Below, one piece after another: positions 1 to 6,558 of a stretch of 8,890 bases of DNA; positions within the stretch are counted from its first letter, which is position 1; every line of letters begins with the position of its first letter. Position numbers and translations under genes: made by a program. The DNA is from an uncultured Ruminococcus sp. (GTDB lineage: Bacteria > Bacillota > Clostridia > Oscillospirales > Ruminococcaceae). The DNA lies in assembly GCA_900752785.1 (NCBI GenBank), contig CAADWP010000025.1, positions 1-8,890 of the forward strand, read 5' to 3'. The notes under the pieces are model-generated. The model was not told the origin of the DNA. It saw nothing but the letters and a program-made list of their open reading frames with translations, and searched no databases.

Positions 1-90
1 TCTCTCGGTTATCTCTCTCCCGTTCAGTTTAAAGCTTGCTATTCGGCTAAATAATTTCTGTCCTATTTTGGGTTGACAATTCACACAGCT
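1..90 (-). other. Unidentified partial open frame at the window edge
   Basis: Read on the minus strand, a frame shifted by one from the RepA stub stays open from position 90 to the window edge (30 codons). It encodes a stretch with coding character that includes GQKLFSRIASF and then KLNGREITER. A GTG at 84-82 is the only candidate start and I see no good ribosome binding site for it. The stretch does not resemble what normally follows Walker A in RepA-type ATPases. It could be the continuation of a different gene joined to the stub by a deletion, or the result of a frameshift. I do not recognise the family. The window ends before more can be judged. Confidence 0.3.
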
Positions 91-244
91 CTAAAGCAAA
101 CCATGACTTACCGATTTTAGGCGCTCCAGCTAAAATGTACAGACCTTGGTATATCATTTTTTCAATAATATACGGAGTCTGTACCATTTGCGTGTTCATG
201 ACGTAATCGCAATCGTAGATTTGTAATTTTTTTCTTTCGCCCAT
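47..244 (-). pseudogene. N-terminal stub of a RepA-type AAA ATPase
   Basis: The reading frame of 65 codons starts at ATG 244-242 with a good AAAGGAG ribosome binding site just upstream, so the 5' end is a genuine gene start. Residues 33-47 read QGLYILAGAPKIGKS, the entry strand and Walker A P-loop (G40-A-P-K-I-G-K-S47) of the AAA_25/RepA helicase-like ATPases common on plasmids and integrative elements of Firmicutes. Family members run to several hundred residues and follow Walker A with more of the ATPase core, including a Walker B strand. Here homology stops at about residue 54 (ALELC) and the frame ends at residue 65. The protein lacks Walker B and most of the ATPase fold, so it is almost certainly inactive. 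A recombination or deletion junction near positions 80-90 is the likely cause. It is transcribed divergently from the DUF6076-like gene. Confidence 0.7.
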
Positions 245-276
245 TTACATCGCTCCTTTGCTGTTTCAGTAAAATA

Positions 277-305
277 ATATTAGCGCAGCCGTTGACATCT
301 GTCAA
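277..305 (-). promoter_or_regulatory. Probable leftward promoter for the RepA stub
   Basis: On the minus strand there is a perfect -35 TTGACA (305-300), a 17-base spacer and a -10 TAATAT (282-277, 4 of 6 consensus positions). It lies about 30 bases upstream of the stub's ribosome binding site. Its -35 box is one arm of the 292-305 palindrome, so it should be bound or occluded together with the rightward promoter. Confidence 0.5.
292..305. promoter_or_regulatory. Palindromic operator candidate spanning both -35 boxes
   Basis: The sequence TTGACA-TC-TGTCAA is a perfect 6-bp inverted repeat with a 2-bp centre. Each arm is the -35 hexamer of one of the two divergent promoters. The arrangement could be a dimeric repressor site, or only the by-product of two consensus -35 boxes placed back to back. 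No second copy of the palindrome was noticed elsewhere in the window. Confidence 0.4.
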
Positions 306-320
306 TAGAAAATGTATAAT
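292..320 (+). promoter_or_regulatory. Consensus sigma-70 promoter for the DUF6076-sigma operon
   Basis: TTGACA at 292-297, a 17-base spacer and TATAAT at 315-320 match the housekeeping sigma consensus at all twelve positions with ideal spacing. Transcription would begin near 327, leaving a leader of about 40 bases before the ATG at 367, with GAAAGGA (351-357) as ribosome binding site. No other promoter this strong was seen before the RHS gene, so it may drive 367-6266 as one unit ending at the 6301-6334 terminator. Confidence 0.85.
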
Positions 321-366
321 ATCACTATAACCTATTCTATATTCTCTACTGAAAGGAAATAATTTT

Positions 367-1356
367 ATGGGCATCTTGGGCAAGGATTTATTTGATTTCA
401 ATTACAATTTCCTAGAGTTTACAGCATTGTTTTCCAATGAAATGATAATGATCGAAGAAAATAGTTATAAGCACGGAGAGATTCTGACGGAATTTTTGAA
501 CTATGATATTTCCGATTTTTCATTGGCAGTTAAGGAGCTTAAAATACTCTGCGGTGACGGACAGGAGAAGAGTTACAATGCTATTGAGAAAAGATTAATA
601 AAAATGATTTTTTCAATGCCGCTGTTTCGTGATTTTGATTACAGAAAAGAGTGGTTGAAAATAAAAAAATCATCAAGTCCTTATGAGAATCTTGACGATT
701 ATGAAAAGCTGTATTCTGATCTGCTGCTTTTAGAACGGTATCGCTGGTTTATCAAAGAAATGTTTAGCAAAACGAAATGGAAAGTCGATACAAATAAATT
801 CGCAGATTTAATTGAAAATAACGGCATTGGCGCATTTATGAGCGGAGTAAGTCTTGGTGAAAACGGATTTGTCGATGCGCCAAAGCTGTCCATTCAGTAT
901 GAGTCACGTGAAACCAACGACGGTACAATTAAAATATATGAAAAGATGAAATTTACAAATCTGATCGATTTTCTTTATGTCGATCTGTTCAAGGCGATAA
1001 TGAATAATTATTGTCCTAAATCCTGTAAACTCTGTGGTAAATTCTTTTTGCAGGAACCGGGACTTGCTTTTGAATATTGTCAAAATACTGCTCCTGATGA
1101 GGCGGTTAAGCCCTGCCGTGACATAGGTTCAAGAAAAAGTTTTAAAGATAAAATCAAAAACAATCCGGTATGGGAGATTCATCAGAGAGCCTACAAAAAA
1201 TATTACGCTCGTATGAAGAAAAAGAAAATGTCGGAACAAGACTTTGCTCAGTGGATTATTGAAGCCGAAAGATTGAGAGATGAAATGCTGACAGTTTATG
1301 AAAGAAATAATAGTGCGGATTTGAATGAATATGAGAAAAGGATGAACAGAGTCTAA
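367..1356 (+). CDS. DUF6076-like zinc-finger protein
   Basis: A 329-residue, mostly helical and charged cytosolic protein with no signal peptide or membrane segment. The C-terminal third carries four cysteines spaced like a zinc-binding site: C220-x2-C223-x14-C238-x11-C250, in the local contexts CKLCGKFF, FEYC and PCRDIG. A basic, tyrosine-rich helical stretch follows (RAYKKYYARMKKKK). This combination is what I know from the DUF6076 family of clostridial mobile elements, and it resembles the CGNR-type zinc finger of some bacterial regulators. The N-terminal 200 residues show no motif I can name. The start at 367 is supported by GAAAGGA ten bases upstream and by a consensus promoter. The sigma factor gene starts 21 bases after the stop, so the two are probably co-transcribed and may act together. 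A regulatory or nucleic-acid-binding role is inferred from the zinc site only; no function is established. Confidence 0.75.
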   Translation: MGILGKDLFDFNYNFLEFTALFSNEMIMIEENSYKHGEILTEFLNYDISDFSLAVKELKILCGDGQEKSYNAIEKRLIKMIFSMPLFRDFDYRKEWLKIKKSSSPYENLDDYEKLYSDLLLLERYRWFIKEMFSKTKWKVDTNKFADLIENNGIGAFMSGVSLGENGFVDAPKLSIQYESRETNDGTIKIYEKMKFTNLIDFLYVDLFKAIMNNYCPKSCKLCGKFFLQEPGLAFEYCQNTAPDEAVKPCRDIGSRKSFKDKIKNNPVWEIHQRAYKKYYARMKKKKMSEQDFAQWIIEAERLRDEMLTVYERNNSADLNEYEKRMNRV

Positions 1357-1377
1357 ATTATAGAGGAGAGCAATAGC

Positions 1378-2007
1378 ATGTTAAGTTTTTACCTTTCTAT
1401 GTTGGAGGCAGATGAAGATAAAAATAAATTTGAAGAACTATACAGAAAACACAGAAATGATATGTATAACATTGCCTTTAGCATTTTACATAACTGTGAA
1501 GACGCAGAGGACGCTGTTCATGACGCATTTGTTTCTATTGCCAATAACTTTGAAAAAATAAATAAAATTCCTTGTCAGGAAATCAAGTATTATTTTGTTA
1601 TTATAGTTAGGAACGTTTCAATTAATCTATACAACGGTAATAAGAGAAGAAATAAATATTGTGAAGAATTTGATGATTTTAAAACGTCGGTTGATGCAAA
1701 TGTATTTGAAAAGTTTGATTATCAGCTATTGGTTGAAAAGATTTCAGAATTGCCGGCAATATACAGAGACATTATATATTTGTATTATTATGAAGAATTG
1801 ACGGCAAAAGAAATTTCAAAAATTCTTAAAATAACTCCTGAAACTGTATGGAAAAGAGCGGAACGAGCCAAAAAATTATTAAAAGAAACATTAGAAAAAG
1901 GTGAACAGTATGCAGCAAGGTCAGCAGCTGGAGTGAAGTTGATACTGGTTATAGGGGCTATATGTCTAACAAGAAATACAGTTTGTCCAGCGGTACGTAT
2001 CGCTTAA
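1378..2007 (+). CDS. ECF-type RNA polymerase sigma factor with foreign C-terminal extension
   Basis: A 209-residue protein of the sigma-70 superfamily, ECF-like: region 2 lies at about residues 18-75 (YRKHRNDMYNIAF, then the acidic EDAEDAVHDAF that marks region 2), region 4 at about 125-175 (LPAIYRDIIYLYYYEELT followed by the helix-turn-helix KEISKILKITPETVWKRAERA). It should direct core RNA polymerase to a small set of promoters. The start is fixed by AGAGGAG (1362-1368) nine bases before ATG. Homology ends near residue 177 (LEKGEQ). The last 32 residues are translated from the wrong frame of a decayed downstream gene, so the native stop has been lost. An ATG at 1910 in another frame, preceded by a ribosome binding site-like AAAAAGGTG, gives only eight codons (MQQGQQLE) and may be the severed start of an anti-sigma gene. 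The sigma protein itself looks intact. The neighbouring secreted RHS gene is a possible target. Confidence 0.88.
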   Translation: MLSFYLSMLEADEDKNKFEELYRKHRNDMYNIAFSILHNCEDAEDAVHDAFVSIANNFEKINKIPCQEIKYYFVIIVRNVSINLYNGNKRRNKYCEEFDDFKTSVDANVFEKFDYQLLVEKISELPAIYRDIIYLYYYEELTAKEISKILKITPETVWKRAERAKKLLKETLEKGEQYAARSAAGVKLILVIGAICLTRNTVCPAVRIA

Positions 2008-2081
2008 AAACCGTTTTTAAGGTTTATGCCGGAAGTAAGTATGAGACAATCACAAAATACAGTTCAAACAAAACAATTTAA
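1905..2081 (+). pseudogene. C-terminal remnant of a secreted protein gene
   Basis: In the frame with codons starting at 1905, 58 codons are open up to TAA 2079-2081 with no usable start or ribosome binding site. The peptide has strong coding character: SSWSEVDTGYRGYMSN, then YSLSSGTYRLKTVFKVYAG, then [15 protein letters not shown]. This reads like the final beta strands of the secreted, cell-surface proteins that often follow such sigma factors in gut Clostridia. It overlaps the sigma frame over 1905-2007. The most likely history is a deletion that removed the anti-sigma gene and most of a secreted-protein gene, leaving its tail. I infer the family loosely, but that it is a remnant is well supported by the frame and stop. 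Confidence 0.6.
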
Positions 2082-2095
2082 AGAAGGAGAAATCA

Positions 2096-5000
2096 ATGAA
2101 AAGGAAAACTTTTAGTAAAATCGTTTCATTTGCATTGATTGCCTCGCTTTCAGTTAATATGGGAGTGTCGGCATTTGCAGATGAAGCAAATTTCAATTCA
2201 AACAATACGGCTGCTGTTGAAGTTCAGCAGGGATTTGAGTATGTTATTCAAACAGGCAACTTATCTGTTCAGTCTGCTAATCCTGTTATTAATGGAGAAG
2301 TGCAGGAAACAGACGATTTATTGGACTTAGACAACGGTCTTATGCTCATGCTTGATTCTGACGCGCAGGTTATTTCTAACGGTTATTTCGGCGGAGGAGA
2401 CATATCTACAGAATCTAATATTTACAGCAAAGACGTATATTCTGCAAGCGGCGGTATTGTAAAAGTTAATCATACTATTATTGCCGAACAGAATATTTAT
2501 TTAAGCGGAGAAACCGTTTACGGTGAAAATGCGATTCTGTATTCCAAAAACGGCAATATTTCGATCAACTGCAACAACCTGACCGATTTTAAAGGTATTA
2601 TTTATGCACCTAATGGTATTGTAACCTTAAATGGCGCAATGGTAAATATTGAAGGTGCAATTATTGCTAAAGAAATTTATGTTCAGGCAAACAATTTTAC
2701 GGTCAATAAAAACGATTCAATTGCAGAATTCGTTGACAACATTGAATATACAAGAATTGACCAGTTAATGGGCTTGTATGCATATCAGGATGAAGATACT
2801 AAAGAAATTGTGCTGCAGTGGAGCAGTGATGAAAATATCAGTTCTGTTGATGTATATGCAAGATATGGAAGTGAAGCAGCATTTAATAAACTTGGTACAA
2901 CTTCTGAAGAAGAGTACAGGCTTTCAGCAGATTCGTTAACAGATAAGGTCGACTATAAGATTGTTGCTCACACTAAGTTTGGAGAAGAAATACAATCTAC
3001 TATTGCTACACTTATAAAGGATACAGACGGAATTCATGAGGACACAACAGATACAGACGGCGATGGTATTCCTGATGGATATGAGATAAGTATTGGAACA
3101 GATCCTAACAATGCGGATACTGACGGAGACGGCTTTTCTGACGGTTATGAACTGAATGTTTTGTATACTGATCCGATTGTATTTAACGAAGACGCTGATT
3201 TTGACGGAGACGGGCTTACCAATTCACAGGAAATGAATCTCGGTACAAATCCTTATCTTGCAGACAGCGATTTTGACGGTATTCCTGACAACGAAGACCC
3301 TGAACCGATGAAAACTGATCCTGATTCGGGACGTGAAGTAAATTATGATATTCCTGTTCATACAAATGAATTTGATCTTGTTACAAGATATGCTGATAAT
3401 GATGGGAATAAGTCTGAAACAATATATAATTATCTTACTGGTCAAGCTATATATATGTCCGATTCCATAAATAAAAGTTATAATATTTACGATGAAGAAA
3501 ATCATTTAAAAGCTGTTGTAGAATATGTAGATGGTAAATATATTACAAACACTTACTCATATTCTGATGGAAATCTCACTACAATAACACACAATGGTTT
3601 TCAGTATGATTTTACTTATGATGAATCGGGAAATATGACAAATGCATCAGTTGGTAATAGAATCTTAATTTCAAACACATATTCCGACAACTTACTTTTT
3701 CGTGAAAGCTATGGAAACGATTCAACCAACGACTATGCTTATGATGAAAATGGTAATATTATATCTCAAGCAATAAATGGTGTTATTGCTTACAAATGGA
3801 CATATGATACTGATGGAAATATTCTTACATATATTGATTGTATAAATAATGTTACATATACTTATTCATATGATGAAGATGGTAATTTAATATCGCTTAA
3901 TTCAAATAATGGTTTTGGTATATCGTATGAGCAGGGTGAGAATATGTATTCTGTTACATATGAAAATAATGGAGTTATAAAGTCGCAGAGTACAGTTGAT
4001 GACAATGAAGAAAATACAGAAACAAATGAATTTGTACCTACAAGCACAACAACAAATCTTATTTCAGGAGGCAAGTTAGTTTCTGTTAAATCAAATGAGA
4101 AAACAGAAGAAAAGACTATCTATTCAAATGAAAATTCCATTTTAAACTCTGTATATACATACTCTGACAAAGGCATAAGTAAAATCGAATATCAAGACGG
4201 CAAAGCAATAAATTATTTCTATGATAATAACGGAAATATTCAAACAATAACAGAAAACGGTGAAGAAAAAGCAAGCTATGAATATGACGGCTTGGGACAA
4301 CTCACAAGAGAAAACAGCGTATATGCTAATAAAACTGTCGTATACACTTACGATAATGCCGGAAATATCCTAAAAGCAGACGAATATGCATATACTAACA
4401 GTGAACTTGGTAAAGTTATTTTAACAAAAAATTACTCTTATGAAGATGCAGAATGGAAAGATCTTTTAACAAGCTTTAACGGTCAAAACATTACATATGA
4501 TGAAATAGGAAACCCATTATCATATCGTGACGGAATGCAGTTTACATGGACCGGAAGGCAGCTTTCCTCTTTACAAAAGAACGGAAATGTGGTAAACTAT
4601 ACTTATAACAGCGATGGAATCAGAACCTCTAAAACTGTTAATGGTATCGAAACTACTTATCAGCTTGATGGAACTAAAATTGTTTCTGAAACGACAAATG
4701 GGAATATAAAATGGTATATTTACGATGAAAATAATTCAATTATAGGATTTGAATATAATAATCAGACATACTATTTTGAAAAAAATGCACAGGGCGATGT
4801 TGTTAGAATATTTGATATAGATGGTAACTTTGTAAGCGAATATTTCTATGACGCATGGGGCAATATTGCTTCTGTTTCGGGCAATGAAGAAATAGCTAAT
4901 GCCAATCCGTTCAGATATCGTGGATATTATTATGATAATGAAAGCGGACTTTATTATCTCCAGTCAAGATATTATGATAGCTTTACGGGTAGATTTTTGA

Positions 5001-5962
5001 ATGCGGACTCAATTATAGGTGCAAATGGAGATATAACTTCCAATAATCTTTTTACCTATTGTAGCAATAATCCTGTTAATTTTATTGATCCCACTGGTGA
5101 AATTGCTGCTAATATAATAGGTGCTGTCATTGCTGGAATTGTAGGTTTAGTTGGAGGAGCATATTTAACAAAATGGCTTGCTAATAAATTAGGATTAAAG
5201 GGTTGGAAAAGAAAGGTATTTATTATTGGATTAACAGCAATAATAACTGCTGTAGCTGCAACCATTGGTTACTTTGTTGGACCTTATATTGGAAAAAAAG
5301 CCAACACAATTGTTAAAGGATTAAGAGGACTTGGTAAATCTTGTTTTATAGCTGGAACATCTATAGTTACAGAAAATGGATATGTTCCTATAGAACAAAT
5401 AAAAATTGGTGATTATGTATACGCTGAAAATCCTGAAACAGGCGAAAAAAATTTGAAATTAGTTAAAAACACTTTTATTAGCCAGACTTCTAAATTAATT
5501 CATTTATCCGTTAATGATGAAATTATTTCTACTACTCCAGAGCATCCTTTCTATGTCTGGAAAAAAGGATGGATTCAAGCAAATGAATTGAAAATTGGTG
5601 ATTCTTTGATCTTGTTTAATGGTGATAAAGTTGCAATAAGCTCAATTGAATTAGAAATACTGAAAAATCCACAGAAAGTTTTTAACTTTGAGGTAGAGGA
5701 TTATCATACATATTATGTTGGAAAAAATTCTATATTAGTACATAATACATGTATAAAAGATTTTCTTAAATCACCAAAGAAATATAAAGATGTAGAAAAG
5801 TTATTAAAAAAATATGGATTTGAAAAAATAAGACAAAAAGGTAGTCATGTTACTTTTAAAGATGCTATATCCGGTAAAACATTTACTGTTCCAAACCATG
5901 GCTCTAAGCCTATTGCTATCGGCACCTTACGTGGCATCCTTAAATCTGCTGGATTATTGTAA
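2096..5962 (+). CDS. Secreted RHS/YD-repeat polymorphic toxin with Hint and HicA tip
   Basis: A 1288-residue protein. Order of parts: Sec signal peptide with predicted cleavage after A28 (SAFA/DE); a repetitive beta-rich domain (about 90-215, bactofilin- or surface-protein-like); a fibronectin-like domain (about 225-308); four Asp-rich calcium-binding repeats (319-402); YD repeats (about 430-930); RHS core (936-1001) ending in DPTG; two hydrophobic segments (about 1004-1030 and 1041-1066); Hint domain C1083-N1217; HicA tip 1218-1288. RHS repeats form a shell that holds the toxin, the Hint domain can cut itself to free the tip, and HicA is an mRNA-cleaving ribonuclease. The start is fixed by AAGGAG (2084-2089) six bases before ATG. 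There is no LPXTG anchor, so the protein is probably secreted or held by its hydrophobic segments. No in-frame ATG exists after M814, so the toxic tip can only be made as part of the long protein. The partner gene hicB follows at once. Delivery route and target cell are inferred. Confidence 0.93.
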   Translation: MKRKTFSKIVSFALIASLSVNMGVSAFADEANFNSNNTAAVEVQQGFEYVIQTGNLSVQSANPVINGEVQETDDLLDLDNGLMLMLDSDAQVISNGYFGGGDISTESNIYSKDVYSASGGIVKVNHTIIAEQNIYLSGETVYGENAILYSKNGNISINCNNLTDFKGIIYAPNGIVTLNGAMVNIEGAIIAKEIYVQANNFTVNKNDSIAEFVDNIEYTRIDQLMGLYAYQDEDTKEIVLQWSSDENISSVDVYARYGSEAAFNKLGTTSEEEYRLSADSLTDKVDYKIVAHTKFGEEIQSTIATLIKDTDGIHEDTTDTDGDGIPDGYEISIGTDPNNADTDGDGFSDGYELNVLYTDPIVFNEDADFDGDGLTNSQEMNLGTNPYLADSDFDGIPDNEDPEPMKTDPDSGREVNYDIPVHTNEFDLVTRYADNDGNKSETIYNYLTGQAIYMSDSINKSYNIYDEENHLKAVVEYVDGKYITNTYSYSDGNLTTITHNGFQYDFTYDESGNMTNASVGNRILISNTYSDNLLFRESYGNDSTNDYAYDENGNIISQAINGVIAYKWTYDTDGNILTYIDCINNVTYTYSYDEDGNLISLNSNNGFGISYEQGENMYSVTYENNGVIKSQSTVDDNEENTETNEFVPTSTTTNLISGGKLVSVKSNEKTEEKTIYSNENSILNSVYTYSDKGISKIEYQDGKAINYFYDNNGNIQTITENGEEKASYEYDGLGQLTRENSVYANKTVVYTYDNAGNILKADEYAYTNSELGKVILTKNYSYEDAEWKDLLTSFNGQNITYDEIGNPLSYRDGMQFTWTGRQLSSLQKNGNVVNYTYNSDGIRTSKTVNGIETTYQLDGTKIVSETTNGNIKWYIYDENNSIIGFEYNNQTYYFEKNAQGDVVRIFDIDGNFVSEYFYDAWGNIASVSGNEEIANANPFRYRGYYYDNESGLYYLQSRYYDSFTGRFLNADSIIGANGDITSNNLFTYCSNNPVNFIDPTGEIAANIIGAVIAGIVGLVGGAYLTKWLANKLGLKGWKRKVFIIGLTAIITAVAATIGYFVGPYIGKKANTIVKGLRGLGKSCFIAGTSIVTENGYVPIEQIKIGDYVYAENPETGEKNLKLVKNTFISQTSKLIHLSVNDEIISTTPEHPFYVWKKGWIQANELKIGDSLILFNGDKVAISSIELEILKNPQKVFNFEVEDYHTYYVGKNSILVHNTCIKDFLKSPKKYKDVEKLLKKYGFEKIRQKGSHVTFKDAISGKTFTVPNHGSKPIAIGTLRGILKSAGLL
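3050..3301 (+). repeat. Four calcium-binding Asp-rich repeats within the RHS protein
   Basis: Codons 319-402 encode four related loops: [38 protein letters not shown] and [12 protein letters not shown]. They match the thrombospondin type 3 / EF-hand-like pattern DxDxDGxxD, which binds calcium. Such repeats usually stiffen surface proteins. Here they separate the beta-rich N-terminal part from the YD-repeat shell. Confidence 0.85.
3386..4900 (+). repeat. YD-repeat array of the RHS shell
   Basis: About eleven degenerate copies of the YDxxGN motif are spread over residues 431-935, among them YDESGN, YDENGN, YDTDGN, YDEDGN, YDNNGN, YDNAGN, YDEIGN and YDAWGN. They are the building blocks of the beta-sheet cocoon of RHS/YD proteins. 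The copies differ at DNA level, so they are old repeats and not a recent expansion. Confidence 0.88.
4901..5098 (+). other. RHS core domain
   Basis: Residues 936-1001 contain the conserved closing block of RHS proteins: [20 protein letters not shown], then [16 protein letters not shown], and [10 protein letters not shown] at the end. In RHS toxins this block plugs the shell, and the variable toxin tip begins right after the DPxG motif. That is exactly where the sequence character changes here. Confidence 0.92.
5105..5293 (+). other. Two hydrophobic segments between RHS core and Hint
   Basis: Residues 1004-1030 ([18 protein letters not shown] and flanks) and 1041-1066 ([20 protein letters not shown] and flanks) are long enough to cross a membrane, separated by a basic loop [10 protein letters not shown]. 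They may anchor the protein or help the tip cross a target membrane. Which of these applies cannot be told from sequence. Confidence 0.7.
5342..5746 (+). other. Hint (pretoxin) self-cleaving domain
   Basis: Residues 1083-1217 carry the full set of Hint landmarks: the N-terminal nucleophile in CFIAGTSI (C1083), the [10 protein letters not shown] block, the TxxH motif TTPEHPF (T1147, H1150), a second LKIGD, and the closing block [16 protein letters not shown] with H1216-N1217. All residues needed for cleavage appear present. The residue after the Asn is Thr1218. In polymorphic toxins, cleavage after the final Asn frees the C-terminal toxin, here a 71-residue HicA. Confidence 0.88.
5747..5962 (+). 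other. hicA: HicA-type ribonuclease toxin tip
   Basis: The last 71 residues (1218-1288) match free-standing HicA along their whole length. A helix ([17 protein letters not shown]) leads to the active-site motif KGSHVTF with H1251, then [20 protein letters not shown] and KSAGLL, the conserved closing strand and helix. HicA is a small double-stranded-RNA-binding-fold mRNA interferase whose catalytic residue is this His. The codons from 5659 to the His contain no in-frame ATG, GTG or TTG, so separate translation is unlikely. The segment is very AT-rich: the line 5761-5820 has 11 G or C in 60 by my count. Confidence 0.85.
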
Positions 5963-5975
5963 AGGAGAATTGTTT

Positions 5976-6266
5976 GTGAAAATTAGTTATAATGCAATTT
6001 TTGAATATGCTGATGATGGAATAAATATTACTTTTCCTGATATTCCGGAAGCAATTACTTGCGCTTATTCGAAGAATGAAGCAATAAAAATGGCAAAAGA
6101 AGCATTAGAATTAACTTTACATAAAAGGTTACTTAATCACCTTCCTACATCTACTCCTAAAAATAAAATACTAAAAGTACACAATTCAGAAGTTGTAGAA
6201 ATCATTATTGAAATGAATGTCAAAAATGCTATGCTTATCGGTAATGATATTATTGAATATAATTAA
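5976..6266 (+). CDS. hicB: HicB-like antitoxin acting as immunity protein
   Basis: A 96-residue protein of the HicB family. The N-terminal part (residues 3-50) has the typical pattern YNAIFEYADDGINITFPDIP, then AITCAYSKNEAIKMAKEALEL. HicB folds like a partial RNase H and blocks the HicA active site. I chose GTG 5976 as start: AAAGGAG (5961-5967) sits eight bases upstream and overlaps the toxin stop codon. An upstream in-frame ATG at 5847 lies inside the HicA coding region in another frame and would add residues unlike HicB. TTG 5970 is too close to the ribosome binding site. The gap to the toxin is 13 bases, so the two are probably translationally coupled. Classical HicB often has a C-terminal DNA-binding domain; here the tail (about residues 66-96) is short, with no evident helix-turn-helix or ribbon-helix-helix, fitting a dedicated immunity role. 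Gene order toxin then antitoxin is that of hicAB. Confidence 0.85.
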   Translation: MKISYNAIFEYADDGINITFPDIPEAITCAYSKNEAIKMAKEALELTLHKRLLNHLPTSTPKNKILKVHNSEVVEIIIEMNVKNAMLIGNDIIEYN

Positions 6267-6300
6267 TCCAATCTAAAATAAAACTACCTTGTCGAAAGAC

Positions 6301-6334
6301 AAACCGTCAGCTATATCTGCTGACGGTTTCTTTT
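6301..6334 (+). terminator. Rho-independent terminator after hicB
   Basis: A perfect 11-bp stem, AAACCGTCAGC (6301-6311) with GCTGACGGTTT (6319-6329), a 7-base loop and then CTTTT. It lies 34 bases after the hicB stop and should end the toxin-immunity transcript. Confidence 0.85.
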
Positions 6335-6367
6335 CTCAATCGGTTGTTTTTCTTTGTTCCCTATCGT

Positions 6368-6391
6368 AAGCTCGTATTATCGGGCTTTTTT
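6368..6391 (+). terminator. Weaker second terminator-like hairpin
   Basis: AAGCTCG (6368-6374) pairs with CGGGCTT (6381-6387), with one G-T wobble, around a TATTAT loop, followed by a run of T to 6391. It may back up the 6301-6334 terminator or be the terminator of a lost gene. Confidence 0.5.
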
Positions 6392-6558
6392 GGCGTCCAA
6401 ATGCCAAAAATTTTATAGTAAAAACCGTAGATGACATTTTGAAATTTGGGGAATTGAACCCTCGATTCTGGCAGTTCAGAACTAATTACGGGAAAAATCA
6501 GAGGGTTGAAAAAGAATTCTGAGAAAAATAAGAAGAAAATATTTGTAGAAATTTAAAA
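6392..6558. other. Spacer without a recognised gene
   Basis: No gene with a start and ribosome binding site was found here. Two things stand out. First, a plus-strand frame is open from about 6370 to TGA 6520-6522 and its end (DDILKFGELNPRFWQF and onward) has some coding character, so it may be the tail of a lost gene. Second, AACCCTC (6457-6463) can pair with GAGGGTT (6501-6507) enclosing a small hairpin (TTCTG 6466-6470 with CAGAA 6477-6481). Neither is strong enough to name a feature. Confidence 0.3.

Noticed and set aside
2003..2021. A 19-base palindrome CTTAAAAAC-C-GTTTTTAAG, considered as terminator or operator ahead of the RHS gene.
   Set aside because: It falls inside the coding remnant (encoding part of RLKTVFKV) and is explained by its Lys, Phe and Val codons. 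The stem is AT-rich and no T run follows the hairpin.
3224..3505. A 93-codon minus-strand open frame inside the RHS gene.
   Set aside because: It is antisense to the YD-repeat coding region, Ile/Phe-rich and without a ribosome binding site or homology. It is a by-product of the repeats' codon pattern.
5847..5975. An ATG at 5847 would extend HicB by 43 residues at its N-terminus.
   Set aside because: It lies within the HicA coding region in another frame, has no ribosome binding site, and the added residues do not resemble HicB. GTG 5976 has AAAGGAG eight bases upstream.
6446..6463. On the minus strand GGTTCAATTCC resembles a tRNA T-arm, which could mark an attachment site.
   Set aside because: The stem would have only three pairs, and no acceptor stem, anticodon arm or CCA is found around it.
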